Assembly: GCA_021234155.1 (NCBI GenBank)
Contig: JAJEKV010000100.1
Span: 1,466,116 to 1,530,115, forward strand
Direction: 5' to 3'
Source of the DNA: Isoetes taiwanensis
Lineage: Eukaryota > Streptophyta > Lycopodiopsida > Isoetales > Isoetaceae
DNA: 64,000 nucleotides
Each line of letters opens with the position of its first letter. Within the stretch, counting starts at the first letter, position 1. The position numbers and the translations under genes are program-made. This document shows, one piece after another, positions 44,426-57,000 of this stretch. Under the pieces are notes generated by a model. That model saw only the letters and a program-made list of their open reading frames with translations, was not told the origin of the DNA and did not search any database.

Positions 44426-45356
44426 TGTATGCAAATTTTGACCTAAAATGCGCAGATCGTCGACAGATTGAATTGAAGCAAAACGAAAAAAACCTCACAT
44501 TAGATCTGCAAAAGATTCAAGCAGAAAGATTGACCAATTGATTCGCATAATTAGAGTGCAGCCGCCAGCTTTTCCCTTGCACTCCAAATCTGTTTCCACA
44601 AGGCTTGCATGTTAAGCCCATGAACTAAAAAGAGGGCTTTTGTTGTGAGCCCTTGGATATTGGACCATTGAAAAAAAAAAACTAAATCAACGACTAAGAA
44701 ATGGTGCACTCTAGATGTACGCATTAGTACATCCATTCGAATACGCCATGAAATCTTAGGAAAACCTTTGTGAAAAGCGTACAAAAACACAAAAAAAACC
44801 CCCTGTTATTGTGCTACATATTTGCATTACGTTTATTATATTGAATTGGATATGTATGTTCCTCTTTCTGATGCATAGAGTATACTCATAATATTTAAGT
44901 TAGTTCTAGACTCGGCGGTATGTTAAATTGAATGTTAGAAGGGTCGTGCATTGGAGCTATCTAATATGTATCTTTCCTTTAGCTTAAATTACTTGTATGA
45001 AGCTAGCTTTAAACTTTCAAGTTTGGAGAGGCATTATCTTGGATTGGACGGCTAAGCAATTGTGTTTGACAAGGATGGGTCAGTTCTGGGAGACAAAATT
45101 GTATTCATTTGGGAGTATGTTGAATTGAGCATTAAGATGTGAAGACATAAAGGGAAGAGACCCGGGAAATTAAGGAGGCAGACTATAAAAATTTCTTTTC
45201 TTTTAGATTAATGGTTGGGTTTGTTCCAAGGAAGATGTCGCAAAGGGAAATACAGACTGAACTTTTCATGAGTGCTCTAAGATGCTCTAAGATGACGTTG
45301 TCATTATATAAGAGTGCATTTTCAATGGTAAAATAAATGATTATGTGCTAGGAATA

Positions 45357-45412
45357 CATGCATGCAATGTGTCCATGCATGCAGTGTGTGCATGCATGCA
45401 TGCATGCATGCA
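45357..45412 (+). repeat. (CATG/GCAT)n self-complementary microsatellite
   Basis: Repeated GCATGCAT units with short interruptions; alternating purine-pyrimidine and self-complementary. Confidence 0.85.
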
Positions 45413-45816
45413 AGGGCATTGCTAGGTTATATAAGCGCAACAATATTATTCTTGATTTCTTGGAAGGAGTTTTCCATGGGAAAGAAGTTTTTTATGTGAT
45501 GGTGAAGCATTCAGAAGGAGATAGATTGCTGAAGGAGCGAGTTGCGTGCAGAGATCTGGGAGCGTTGCTAGGAGTGCAGAAGAAGCAAGTGAGATTTTCA
45601 GGTGGGGATCAAGCCTTACACCTGGGGTTTTCTAGTGTTTGTATAGATGTGTTGATTTAATAATGATTGCTTTGAACGTAGTATAAACTTGGAGTTAAAT
45701 CATATGAGCCAGGTCATGAATAGGCATGCATGGTTAATGGATAGCGAGCATATTAACCGATTTAATATTCTCTACTATGTTAATAATTTCAATCTGAGAT
45801 AGAAGAAGCTGAGATA

Positions 45817-45962
45817 GTTTTTTTTTTTTTTTGAAGGCAAGGAATTTTTTTATTTTATTAATAAAGGTGGTCCAAAGACCTTATTACAAGACTCCTCAAG
45901 AGCCAGATAGGAAGAGTTATATCAGTCAGTAGAACACATAAATCATCACATAACAAAATATC
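45817..45962 (-). mobile_element. Second poly(A)-ended retroelement tail
   Basis: A run of T (45819-45831) is followed by GAAGGCAAGGAATTTTTTTA and TTTATTAATAAAGGTGGTCC. The sequence resembles the reverse complement of the 3' UTR end of another LINE or SINE, on the same strand as the neighbouring LINE tail. Its 5' limit is unclear. No coding sequence was seen. Confidence 0.45.
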
Positions 45963-45964
45963 AG

Positions 45965-46531
45965 CTACTTAGGTTGGAACCTTTTTTTTTTTTTTTTGAA
46001 GGACGACAAGCTTTATTCACATACTAAAAACCAGAGCAACATAAAATGCAAAGACAGGATTATAACCCCAGTGGACAAACCGATCCAACTGAGCACAACC
46101 ACCTGCCTATGCAAAAGAATGAATTTGAAGGTAAGTATGTCAGATCAGTACTTTCTTCTCTTGATCAAGAGAAGAACAATTGTAAGCCATAACAATTTTA
46201 TTCTGCGCCCACTGAAGAACAATCTCATCTGTAGTATCTATGCCCTTAAAGATAAACAACCTCCTTCTCTTCCAGATTGACCATAAAAGCCAGCCACATG
46301 CGAGATGAAAAGCTTGTTTCCGTTGTTTGGGCCAAGCATCAGGATAGATAGCAAGCAAAATTTGCTGGCTAGATCGAGACGTGCCAAAAAGAGTCAACAA
46401 CCAAGACCATGCCTGCTGAAGCTGCTCACAGAAGAAGAAACAATGCTCAATACTCTCAACCCTTTGCTGGCATAAAGGACAGAGCTCTGAAATTCGATTA
46501 TCCATTTTATGGACTACTTAGGTTGGAACCT
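45965..46531 (-). mobile_element. 5'-truncated LINE insertion with 18-bp target-site duplication
   Basis: Perfect 18-bp direct repeats CTACTTAGGTTGGAACCT flank it (45965-45982 and 46514-46531). On the minus strand the element ends in a poly(A) tail (poly-T at 45982-45997). It carries the ORF2 C-terminus (46140-46505), a zf-RVT zinc-binding domain with C9-x2-C12-x8-H21-x4-C26 and the LACGWLLWSIWKRRR motif. Truncation just before this domain is typical of failed target-primed reverse transcription. The clean duplication suggests a fairly recent insertion. Confidence 0.9.
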
Positions 46532-49500
46532 CCTCGACCTCTTCTTTGCTCTAAGTACTATGTGGGGCACTGCTGGTTTCCATCAGTACTAGAGCAGCGA
46601 CCACAACCTCTTCCCCAGCAGCAAGTACTATGGAAGAAGGTTCCTTGCTTTTCCACTGTTATTTTGCTTATGCTCCTGTCCACATGCTTCTACTAGGCCT
46701 CCAAAAAGGACTGCTCAAAGATATGACAATTTAAGCACAACACTCCCGTAGGTCATCCTAGCCAATAATGTTATGCAACAGGCCCATATCTGCTGCTAAA
46801 ATCGGAGCCTGCATTCCCATGAAGATCCTCTCTGGATGTAGCAAGCCTTAAGCTAACTCTGAAATTCAGGCTCCAAAAGTAGCCCTCATGCATCCAACTC
46901 TATAGTCTTGTCAGCCCATATAAGTCAAGTGTTCACATATTAGAACCCTCCCGATTTCTAACTGTGTATTGAGCCTATCACACTTCAAGGTTGGTTAAGA
47001 TTTCCTCAGAGCATTCTCCTGGCTGGGACAGGAGATCACGAGCTGCTCCAAATCCCCCCAAAGATACTAGTTCCTTTACCAGGCATGGGTTAAGAGGCCA
47101 GAAACAAAAGAGACCGTTTCTTAGCAGTACAACAGGTTTAGCTGCCATAGTTTCCTGCACTATCTCACGAAAATAGCTTAAGCCCTCATCTGAAACAACA
47201 AAGCAAACCAGGCCAATCCCCACCGAAAGATGTTCTTGCAATACTGTCCGACATGTTACCTTAGCATAAGCACATCAAACTTAATCTCAAGCCCAGCCAC
47301 AGATGCCGGCTCAATAAGTCTGTAGCTAGACAAGATCTTTAGCTAACATACTTCACTAAAGTAGCTTAAAACGATTAGATAGCTGAGATAGCTTAGATTA
47401 CCTAGAATCCTTAAAGAATAGATTAAGATTAAATCGTTAAGCAAAAACCTCTCTTATTGCATGCTGCCATTTGAACGGCATGATCTTGATGAAGTATAGT
47501 GATGAGAAATCATGAAAAGTCACCTGAAATGGATCGATTTGGCCATCTAAGGGGCCGAAATATGCAAAGAAGGCAGAATCAAGAGGTATACTAGCCAAGA
47601 CGGCAGTATTTTCCTTTGCATGTTGCTGGCAGAACGACATAATCTTGCCGATTTGGATGCTTGGAAAGCATGGAAATTGCTCTGAAACTGGCCGATTTGT
47701 ACTATAGTGAGGTCGAATGGGCTCATGGTTCGAAATTAGGGGGGTTCATCCCCTAAAAATCCGGTTTACTTTGGTTAAAAACCGATTAATAATATTAAAG
47801 CCGGAACCTAGTTCCGGCCAAAAAAAATATATGGAAGGCAAATGGCCTTTTCCTTGCCACGTATACCAGCATTTATCCGTTTCAAATTTGAGGTGGCGGA
47901 TTTTTTTTATAGGATATAATATACTATTTTCACATTTTGCCATATTTTACTTTTCCCCCGTTTCTTCCTCTATTTTGTTTTTTCCTTTCCCTCGTTTTCA
48001 ATTTAGGGTTTTTCATTTCGGTCCTTTTCATCTTCATTCAAGCAACGACGGCGGAGAAGCAAAACACTGGCATCATGGCGCATCTCCTCCTCTCCTCCCG
48101 CTAGCTGTGCTCTGGTCTGAACTTCCCAAGCATCATATCTCGTCGTCCAGCAGACCCTGCAAGAATGGAACTGCGGATTTGAGGCCATGGCTCTGCAGCT
48201 CTCGATTTAACCTTATATTCTTGGAATCTAGATTTATTTCTGTGATTTTTGGCTGTAGAAGGCAATAGCAGTTCAACTATCTTCTTCAAATCAGTATTAA
48301 CAAGAAGAAGAACATGCCATTATTTATTTCGTGATCTGACTGCTTATTCTCTATCATTGGACAACTCCTTCCATCATTCTAGTAAGTAGCAATGTCTGAG
48401 TTACTTTGGTTGTACGTAACTTTGATAAATAAGTCTTCTTTATACTTAAATTTCTTGCTCAGTTTAGATTTACTTATCGTACATAATGTGTTCCTCAATG
48501 CTCCAAAGCTGTAGAGATGTTATATGTATGGCTCAATACTCTAAAGCTGTATGTATGCTGCTGCATTTTAAGAAAATCTGTATGTTGAATATAAGGTTTC
48601 ATGCTTTGTAAGTAACAACAATGCTGCCTCCTAATTCTGAGTTTTAATTTGTGTGTGTAGGCTGTGCAAGACATGGCAAGAGGAATAAAGAAAAGGAAAA
48701 GTACAGGTATTTTTGGTAGTAATGTTCTTGATGTACTCAAGAAAGTAGCAACAAGGAAGGCTTTGGATTATCCCTAAGCTGAATGTAATGACTTATCTGT
48801 TATGCAGAAAAGAGAAATTATCTTATGTTAACTTGTTTGCAAGATGTTTTTCAAGCGAAAAGCTTATCTAGATGAAGAAGGGTATGTTGGTTTTTGCTTA
48901 TCTAGGGGAAGAAGGATATGTTGGTTTTCAAAGGAAAAAACTTATCATATTAACTTGTTGAATCCTTTCATTTGAATGGGAAATTTGATGATATCCAAAG
49001 GAGAAAACTTACCATATTAACTTGTTTGATCCTTCTGTTTGAAGAGGATATTTTGATATGTTTTGTGTATATGTTGTATGGCCTATTATATTGACTAAAA
49101 AATAGGGCTTTAAAGGCAAACTTATCTGTTATAGTGTTTTTCGTACGACCGCTTAAAGTTCTTATTTGAAGGCTTTAATCTGGTAATTCTTGTAACAAAT
49201 CGGATTTTCTGGTTGCATATTATAATATCCGATATTAGTAAATGGGAGACGGCATTTTACTTAAGGCATTTTTTAATTTCGATACCTGATGGGCATAAGC
49301 AAGCAGGAATTGAGGGATTCAAAGGCGGGGATCCGGCAAAGAAGAATCGGGTTTTGGTGGCCAAGAACTGACCCAAAACCGCCGGATTAGGGCCACAAAC
49401 TGACCGAAATGGCTTGGAATCCTCCTTGGCAGCAAAATCGGGAGAAGCCACAGTGTTTTAGCATTGATCCGATGGCCTGGAGGCCAGATCCGGCAGCTGC

Positions 49501-50967
49501 AGGCTGAGGTCGCGCCCTCTGTAATGCACGCCAGGGTTAAGAAATAAAGAAAAATGTTAATATTTAGTTAGTAAGGTAATAATAAAGTATAAAGTTAAGG
49601 AAAAGCTAAGGTTATAGGTTTAAAATAAAATATTAAGGGTTAGTTTGGATCAAGGAATTGGGCTAGTGGTTTATTTAGGATTAAAGGCTAAGTTAAGGAG
49701 GGGTATGCTACTGGATAAGTATTTATGATTACGGGATGTGTAGTTTAACAAGGTAGCTAGTTGTATATCTGAACCCTTTGGAAATAACTAAATTAGCAAA
49801 GGGAAAATATATGCTAGGGGTATTACTAGCTAGGAATGGGTGCAGGAAGTAATAAACTAGTTAGCAGGGTTATGGAAGCCACATCATTAAGGTTATAAGT
49901 AGTGATTTGAAGGAAATTGATCTGGTTAAAAGTAATAAGATATTAGTGAAGGTTGTATTTTGCTTAAGCACCGGGCATTGCATGTTGCATGGTAGAGGTA
50001 GTAATGTTTATACGAGCGTATAACTGGATTTCCTTTGTTGCATGAGGTGTAAATTATGGAATTTCTAAGGTAAATTTGATATGGAAATGTGTCTAGTTGA
50101 TATTGGGTGGAATTCATAGTATTGTGATCTATGTGTAGTATAATTCTTTGATATAGACCTCTGGGGCCAGAGTCTAGGTGCGATGGTCTAGACTCGCGGT
50201 TATTACACAATGCTATGTAAATGGTATTATTTGAACATCGGGCGTTGGTATCGTATGGTACAACGTCATGCACAGTTAAGTGGTCCTCCAATGCTGGACG
50301 CAGCGTGGATGGGTGTGTACACACGTGGTTACCCCGCCTCTATGTCACCGGCCCGACAAGTAGGAGTTGACCTTGCTCGGAACTCGTGAGGAATCTTGGT
50401 TGCAATGTTGATGCTATGATTGCTTGGTTATTATATATGTGGCCTTCTTTGTTGAAATTAAGTTGCATTGGTCATGCTTGCTGGACTAGTTACTTGGATT
50501 GCAAGGGCGAGGCTACGGTAAGGTTAGGTTGTTATTCTAGGTTAACCCCTTGTATTGTTAAAGCTAGATATATCCTAGATCCCCGATCCCCACTTAGTCC
50601 ATGTGACTAACCCCGTGGTTGATGGTGTAAGCAGAGGTGCGAGATGCTCCGGAAAGTAGCCAAGCTTCGGAAAGGCGAGAGTAGAAGTGTGTGATTGCTA
50701 TTCAATAAACTTGATTATTATTACCATTATTATTATTATTATATATGGGCTTGAAGCTATAACTATCAAGAACATTCATTGTGTGCGGGGATATTGCTGA
50801 GTAATGGGCAAGTATATGTTTGGGACCTTAGAATATGTATAAAGATTAAATTCTTTACCTAAGCATGCATGTGTTAACTTCTTGAGTCCCAGAGGTTAAG
50901 TAGATCCAACAGTAGAGATCGATGGGATCTTCAGTTACCGAGAGGTTAACTGGCCAGGCCCGTTAAA
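46532..50967. other. Intergenic, no gene recognised
   Basis: Frames at 46978-47241 (minus) and 47717-48268 (plus) have no recognisable domain. A TTTAGGGTTTTTC motif at 48002 and the purine-rich leader after it could be a promoter or first exon, but I cannot define a gene. 49515-50965, beginning TGTAATGC and rich in direct echoes, has the look of a long LTR without proof. Confidence 0.4.
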
Positions 50968-51479
50968 TGTAACGTTCCTAACTGACATGCCCTTAGCCAG
51001 CTGGGCAAAACCGTTTAGAACGTTTATGAGTAGTCGCTTCTACCCATTTATGCAGGTGTCTCGGGAACGTGACACCCAGATCTACTCGAGCGGTCTCCCA
51101 AAACCGTTTAGAACGTTTATGAGTAGTCGCTTCTACCCATTTATGCAGGTGTCTCGGGAACGTGACACCCAGATCTACTCGAGCGGTCTCCCATGGGTCC
51201 GTTACAATCTCTCCCACTAGACTATGCTCGTCCTCGAGCATCACAAACCAAGTCATGACCTACCGTCCAACGGTATTCCAGGTCATACTTGCCCCCATGG
51301 AGACTCGAACTCGAGCCCTGCTCTGATACCAAATGTAACGTTCCTAACCGACATGCCCTTAACCAACTGGGCAAAACCGTCTAGGCGTTTATGAGTAGTC
51401 GCTTCGGGAACGCCCCACAGGCACATTCAAGGTTCAAATACTCGAGCGGTCTACCATGGGCCCGTTACACTATGCGAGC
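50968..51479 (-). mobile_element. Complete TRIM (mini LTR retrotransposon), about 512 bp
   Basis: Left LTR 50968-51206 and right LTR 51334-51479 both begin TGTAACG and end CGTTACA. The 127-bp interior has no ORF. Read on the minus strand, a primer-binding site TGGTATCAGAGC (51320-51331 reversed; complementary to initiator tRNA-Met) follows the 5' LTR, and a polypurine tract GTGGGAGAGAT precedes the 3' LTR. The left LTR is longer because a 93-bp block is tandemly doubled (51007-51192). Flanks do not show a matching target duplication. It depends on another element's enzymes. Confidence 0.85.
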
Positions 51480-51599
51480 GTAGGCAAGGCCCAAAATTAT
51501 AAAAACACAAAGGAAACAAAAATTGTAAAATGCTATGCGCGTATAGCAAGGATCCTAAGTTTGAAAGACAAACATTGTACAAACTAGTTATGTACAGCT

Positions 51600-52467
51600 G
51601 TACAAATACTTAAATTACTTGAGTAGTTTACGGCCGTTAAGAAGAGCAGGTATTAGAATGTCGCCCTACTCATCAACTCCTTCAGACTGGTCATCACTCT
51701 CCTCATTGTCACCCTCCTCATTGTCGCTTGAAATGGGGGAAGAGCTAACCGCCGGAACGCTATTCTCATCTTGTTCAGCTTTGTCCTCACTATCCTCGCA
51801 GAAAGACTTCAACAAGTTTACTGTTGTTCTGCGGAGTCTGTTATCAACCTATAACGTAAAATCCTAAGCCAAGACTTGAGTTCCAGTCAGATCTAGGTTG
51901 TCCAATGATTCTTATTCATTGTTTTCCTTCCCTTCTTAAAAGGAATTATCACAGGATCATACCGACCAACAAACGGATTTGTATCCTTAGTGGCATACCA
52001 GTGAACTTTTATCACTGAGGGTAGGTTGTCTTTACAAACAATGTTTTTAACCCTTGCATTCCAAAAAGGACGCTCTTCTCATCGTCAGTTGAAGGTACAA
52101 CTACTAGCATCCCCTTCTGCAGATTTGTGAGTTTCTCTGGAGTTTGACCTTCCTTTTTCTTGAGTGCACGTCTAGGTCCGAGGTACATTGCACGATCAAC
52201 GGGCTCCTTGTTGTTAACAGTATTGCAGACAACAGATTCTTTTGCAATTCCTTGGGCATCCTCAACAAGAGGAGAGGTTTGGCTACTAGGCCAACAAAAA
52301 GGAATCTCCAAACAGATGCTGTTTAGGGACTTGGTCACGTCTTTCATGATTTCAAAGAAATTCTTCCACCAGCCTTTGTCTTTCTCATCAACATACTTGA
52401 AACACGAACTTATGCTTTTCTCCATGCTGGATAGTGAGACGAGGATTCTTGTCCTTGTTCTTCTCAA
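51600..52467 (-). pseudogene. C-terminal transposase-like remnant, opposite strand
   Basis: The ORF 52012-52467 includes LQKGMLVVVPSTDDE. After one frameshift near 52065 the sequence continues RPFWNARVKNIVCKDNLPSV, then KVHWYATKDTNPFVGRYDP to about 51935. The G-x-VVV...PFW...VHWYAT...GRY.P pattern resembles the C-terminal chromo/BAH-like tail found after transposase domains. It could come from a relative of the element starting at 52854, in divergent orientation, but no catalytic residues are left. Moderate to low certainty. Confidence 0.4.
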
Positions 52468-52853
52468 TGTTGTCTATGGGGTGTAAATTCTATAGTGGTG
52501 TATAGAAAGCACTGTCCGGACATGTGCTTTATGTGGTGAAAGTGCTTAGTACCTCCTAGACGTGTGACGTCCAACCGAATTAAAACAAAATTGGCATGCA
52601 CCAAGAATAGTATATGCAATTACGGAATGGCAAGGATCAGTGTGACTAGGATCTCCAAAGACGCGGGAACTCCATTGGCGGGGAGGATCGATGGAGTTTC
52701 CTTTAGTGGTTGGCGGGATAAATCAGGATTCAGAATTGCAATTAGAGAATTGCAATACCAATTCATACAATTTGAACAAATTTTGCATTGTTTCAATTGA
52801 ATTCTCAATTTGGAATTGTAATTCAAGTTGTGAAATCTGTCTCGTGAATTTCA

Positions 52854-54016
52854 ATGGAAAGCTCCCCTGAAAGCATCGATTCAACTAGAAGAAGGATTTT
52901 CTTGCAAATTCAAGCTAAAAATAGAAGAAAATCCCGAGAAAGGAAGAGACAGAGAGAGAAGGAAAACAATCCTCCTGCCAATACCAAAGATTGTGGTGTT
53001 TTGAGTGAAAGAAGATTACAGGAATTGTCGAAGAATTTGGAAGATTATTTCAATGAAATTACAAATACTTTTCCCTCGAATGTGGACAAAGGGAAGTTAG
53101 CATCGAGATTCTTCAAGAACATTAAACATCTTCCACTCGATGTTGATGTAGCAGATCCAAAAGAAAATGCCCTTATGAGGGATTTAATTTTGAATGTGAA
53201 AGAGACTTTTCAAGCTCAAAAATATGATAGAAATATTGATGTTCTTCAAGCAAAAAGGAGTACATTGCAAATGGCTGCATCTTCAACAAAGGGAGTGAAT
53301 CAATCAGCAATAGCAAGGCTTCTATCTATTCCAAGAAGAACTGCGGGCGCAAAGATTTCAGACGCGGTGTATGCAGAATTTGAAGCAGGTCCCTAGTCAA
53401 TGTTTCAGAGGAGAAAAAGGTCTGATGCACTTTCAGATGAAGCAATAGGTAAGATAAAGAATTTTTGGGATGAGAATACTAGGATCTCACCATATAAAAA
53501 ACATGTGAGAAAACATGTTAGTGAAACAGGTGAAAAGATTGACCATCCTATTCATTTGCTGGAGGTGACACAAGTAAGCACATTCTGCCTCTTTTATTTC
53601 TATATTTTGCATGATATTGTTGTGAATCGTGGTTATGATCGCTTGCGCTTTATCTTCAATTCAGAAAGAGTATCCCCGAGATCAATATATGCCAGCAAAC
53701 TTTTGAGAAGCTTAAACCCAGCTATATTAGGAGATTGCAAGAAAGAGAGACTTGCTGCTGCCAGTACCACATGCACCTTGATTTTGTCATGCAGGCAATT
53801 AATAACATGAGGTCTTATCCTTATGGTGTGCACAAAGATTGCAAATGCGCATGCAGGGTATGTGGTCCAGGTCCAACATGCAATGCTAAGGACAATATTT
53901 TCAAATCTACAAGTGAGTATTGGAGAAATGTGGTATGCCCCAAAGTAGAAGCAGATGAATGGCACAAACATGCATGTTTGATGCAGACCTGCAAGAAATG
54001 TGGTCTCAAAAGGTAA
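52854..54016 (+). pseudogene. N-terminal half of a large decayed transposase (CxH-rich, unclassified DDE-like family)
   Basis: Protein-like sequence begins at ATG 52854 with a basic N-terminus (RKSRERKRQREKEN). A coiled helical part and an HTH-like segment (NQSAIARLLSIPRRT) follow. A single TAG at 53394 interrupts the frame. It then continues with IKNFWDENTRISPYKKHVRKH to 53571 (donor GTAAGC) and resumes after an acceptor at about 53664. One frameshift near 53692 leads into FEKLKPSYIRRLQERE, then a Cys/His cluster (CCCQYH, CRVCGPGPTC, CLMQTCKKCG). The gene ends at a donor, AAAAGGTAAGTT. The CxYH and CxxCG layout is like uncharacterised transposase-type proteins of animals and plants that carry an SHGKG motif. 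I do not assign a superfamily name. Confidence 0.65.
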
Positions 54017-54034
54017 GTTATTAACATAGCTCAT

Positions 54035-57000
54035 ATATTGTTTAACTTTTCATTTCTATGATATCTAGATAACATATCTCATTTCTAGAGCCTAGTTGAA
54101 CTCCAACATAGACCAACAACCATGCTGAATGAATGAGCCATGTGGCCCTCCCCTTTATTTCCAAAATCGCAGTACAATAATTTACCACACTAATAATCCC
54201 TCATGCACATCGGCCTTTTTGGGCATACAAAAGACATCAAAGTACCACAACGGATCCAAAACTCAAAATAAGTACATAAAGATTTAAAGGCCTTAGTTGC
54301 TAATGTCCGCCACGACCCCAACATGCCAAGATTCTCGCAAAACACGCAAAGGATATTTCCACATCCATCTTTGAGCAAATCTGCAAAAGGAACAAAGAAA
54401 CCCCTGCAAAAGGAACAAAGAAACCCCCGGTACGAGGACCCCAATCTTGGCACAAAGGCCGCCACATCTTTGGCGTACAAGGGCCCACCACCATCAACAT
54501 CCACCGGGCATGAGGGTCGTATCCCAAGCATGATGGTCACCAAACCTCTAGCATGACGACCAGCACTTATGGCTCACAGAGCCACCACAACATCCATAAC
54601 TTGCCCCACTACCCATCACGAGGGCCGCCTTTCCACTGGCACGAGGACCATCACAGCATCACCAAATGCCTTAACGAATGACAGACTACATACAAAGGCA
54701 CACCAGAAAAAGACTACCCATCATGAAAATAGAGTCACTACGGACATCGACACTTGTCACGAGGACCATAGGTCATTGCACGAGGACTCAAGATCAGCAA
54801 CACTAAGAATACTAAGTGGGACCTCTAAGTAAAGAGCTAAAAGCATAAGATCATTGACCAAACAAAGAAACATGTAAGAACTAAAAGGCTGAAAGGCACA
54901 AGAGGGTGGGAGGGTGGCTAATGGCTAATAGAGCGAAAGGAGGTGGAAACAGACTTAAATACTCTAGAGGGAACACATCAACTAGCCTCAAGAAGCGGAT
55001 TTATCTGCTTATCTCGAAACACAGATAAATCATACTTCTAGAGCCTAGTTGAACTCCAACATAGACCAACAACCATGCTGAAAAAAGAGGCAGAAAAAAG
55101 TAAAAGAATCTACTAGAGAGAGACCACATCACCATATCTAAGCAACCAACACTTCTAGCGCAACCTTGACGAAGGGGGCATAAAAGTGCATAGACCGCAT
55201 CTCTAAACGTTAAAGCAAATCTAAGCAAGAAAGTGCGACACAAAGGTTGTCTGATAAGCACCCAAGAGAGATAACTAAATAAAGCCTGCAAGAGAAAGGG
55301 TTCGATGCCACACTTGATACAAAGGAAGCAGAGAAAGATGAGATTGAGCGCAAAATTGAGAGCAAGAGACAAAGGCATATCCAAACGACTAACACCACCA
55401 AAAGAGGAGATGAAAGAAACTCTCCACCAACAAGTAAATGAGCAAGGAGCCAAGAGCAACCGATCTACACATTGAGCATAACAACTTTAAAACCTCCATG
55501 GTCAAAGTAAACACCCACAAACCAACTCATTCAAAGGTTGAAAGATGCAATCCTAAGGGCATTAAATCTCAAGACATCGGATTATGCCTCTCATGTGCCA
55601 ACCAACTGTTCCGAAGATGACACTAAATTGTCCTAAGCTAACAAATAATTACGCCCTATGAAATACAAATAGGAACATCTAAACTCATAAATTTAAGAAG
55701 AGAGCGTCCTTACCCTTCAAACAATGCAAATCTAAAGCATGAAACACCACAACAAAACTTGGGAAGTTTGCAAAACTAAGCAACCCGACTCGTGCAAAGG
55801 ACTTGCACAAATGGAATTGACAAAAGATGAAACTTAGCCAAATTATAGATCCACACATGCAAATGAGCTTACCCACATGAACTTACATAATTAAAGTCAA
55901 GTAACATCCACCAAAACATCAACCAAAGTTAAAACCTAAAGGACAATTCTTAAATTGCGCCAAGAAAAATGCAAATACTAGACCAAGGTCTAGAAATCAC
56001 GAAGCCGCATGCCCCTGCAAATATGTGATAGAAAACATGCATAAAAGGGAAAACTAAGACCTTGTGTCACTAAATCACTCCATAGAAAAAGGCAACTTGG
56101 GATATGGATTCAAATGTCTATTCTCTGAAATGGAGGGAGTAGACAAAATAGACCACGACTTATAACCTATGGCACATTTAGTAAAAACGAAAGCTATATA
56201 ACCTCAAAGCCCTCGAAGTAAACATCATAAGCTCCAACAAAGTAAATCATACAAGGATTCTTCCAAAGTTGCAAAGCTAACATTTAAACTAAACGCATTA
56301 TTAAACCTTCATAGACCAACCAACTCTTGTTCAGAGGAGTAAACTAATAACAAATGTTGACTAGATTAAAATGTGAAGCATATAGATGAGCAATTGTGGA
56401 TAGTTACACATCAAAGACCGTATGCCAATATTAACCCTCTCAAGATCGAGTATAACAAAATGGCAAAGATGCAAAATTCAACATACAAGGGTTAGAAGGT
56501 CCAAATACTTAAAAAAGTGACTCTACCAGAAAGATTCAAAAAACCAAGACTGACAAATCTACTGATGTAGATGAACTCAGAATACGAGCACAGCTAAGAG
56601 CCATATAATAAGATTAGGAGCCATAACATAAGATGAGTAATGCATAACAGTAAACCCTAAGGCACAGTCTGTAAACGTGTGAGTCAAGGAAAAAGCAATT
56701 AGTAGGCCAGGACCTAGAAACCACGATGCTGGTGCCCTACAAATGTGTGATACAAAAGATGCATACGAAGGAAAACTAACACCTTACGCGATTAGATCGC
56801 TCCACATAAAAAGGCAACTTGGGATATAGATACAAACATCTATTTCTTGGAACGGAAGGGAGTAGTCCTATGCAACGGAAGGGAGTAGTCCTATTCCCCG
56901 AGACCAATCTATATAAAGAGACAATTTGAATAAAAAGAAGGCCAGAATACTTGCAAAACAGGCAAGAAAGCAAAAATCCTAAAAACCAAAATCGAGTGCC

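Noticed and set aside
46978-47241. Minus-strand 87-codon frame (GGFGAARDLLSQPGECSEEI)
   Set aside because: Looks protein-like at its end but I cannot match it to a family or find flanking exons; left unannotated.
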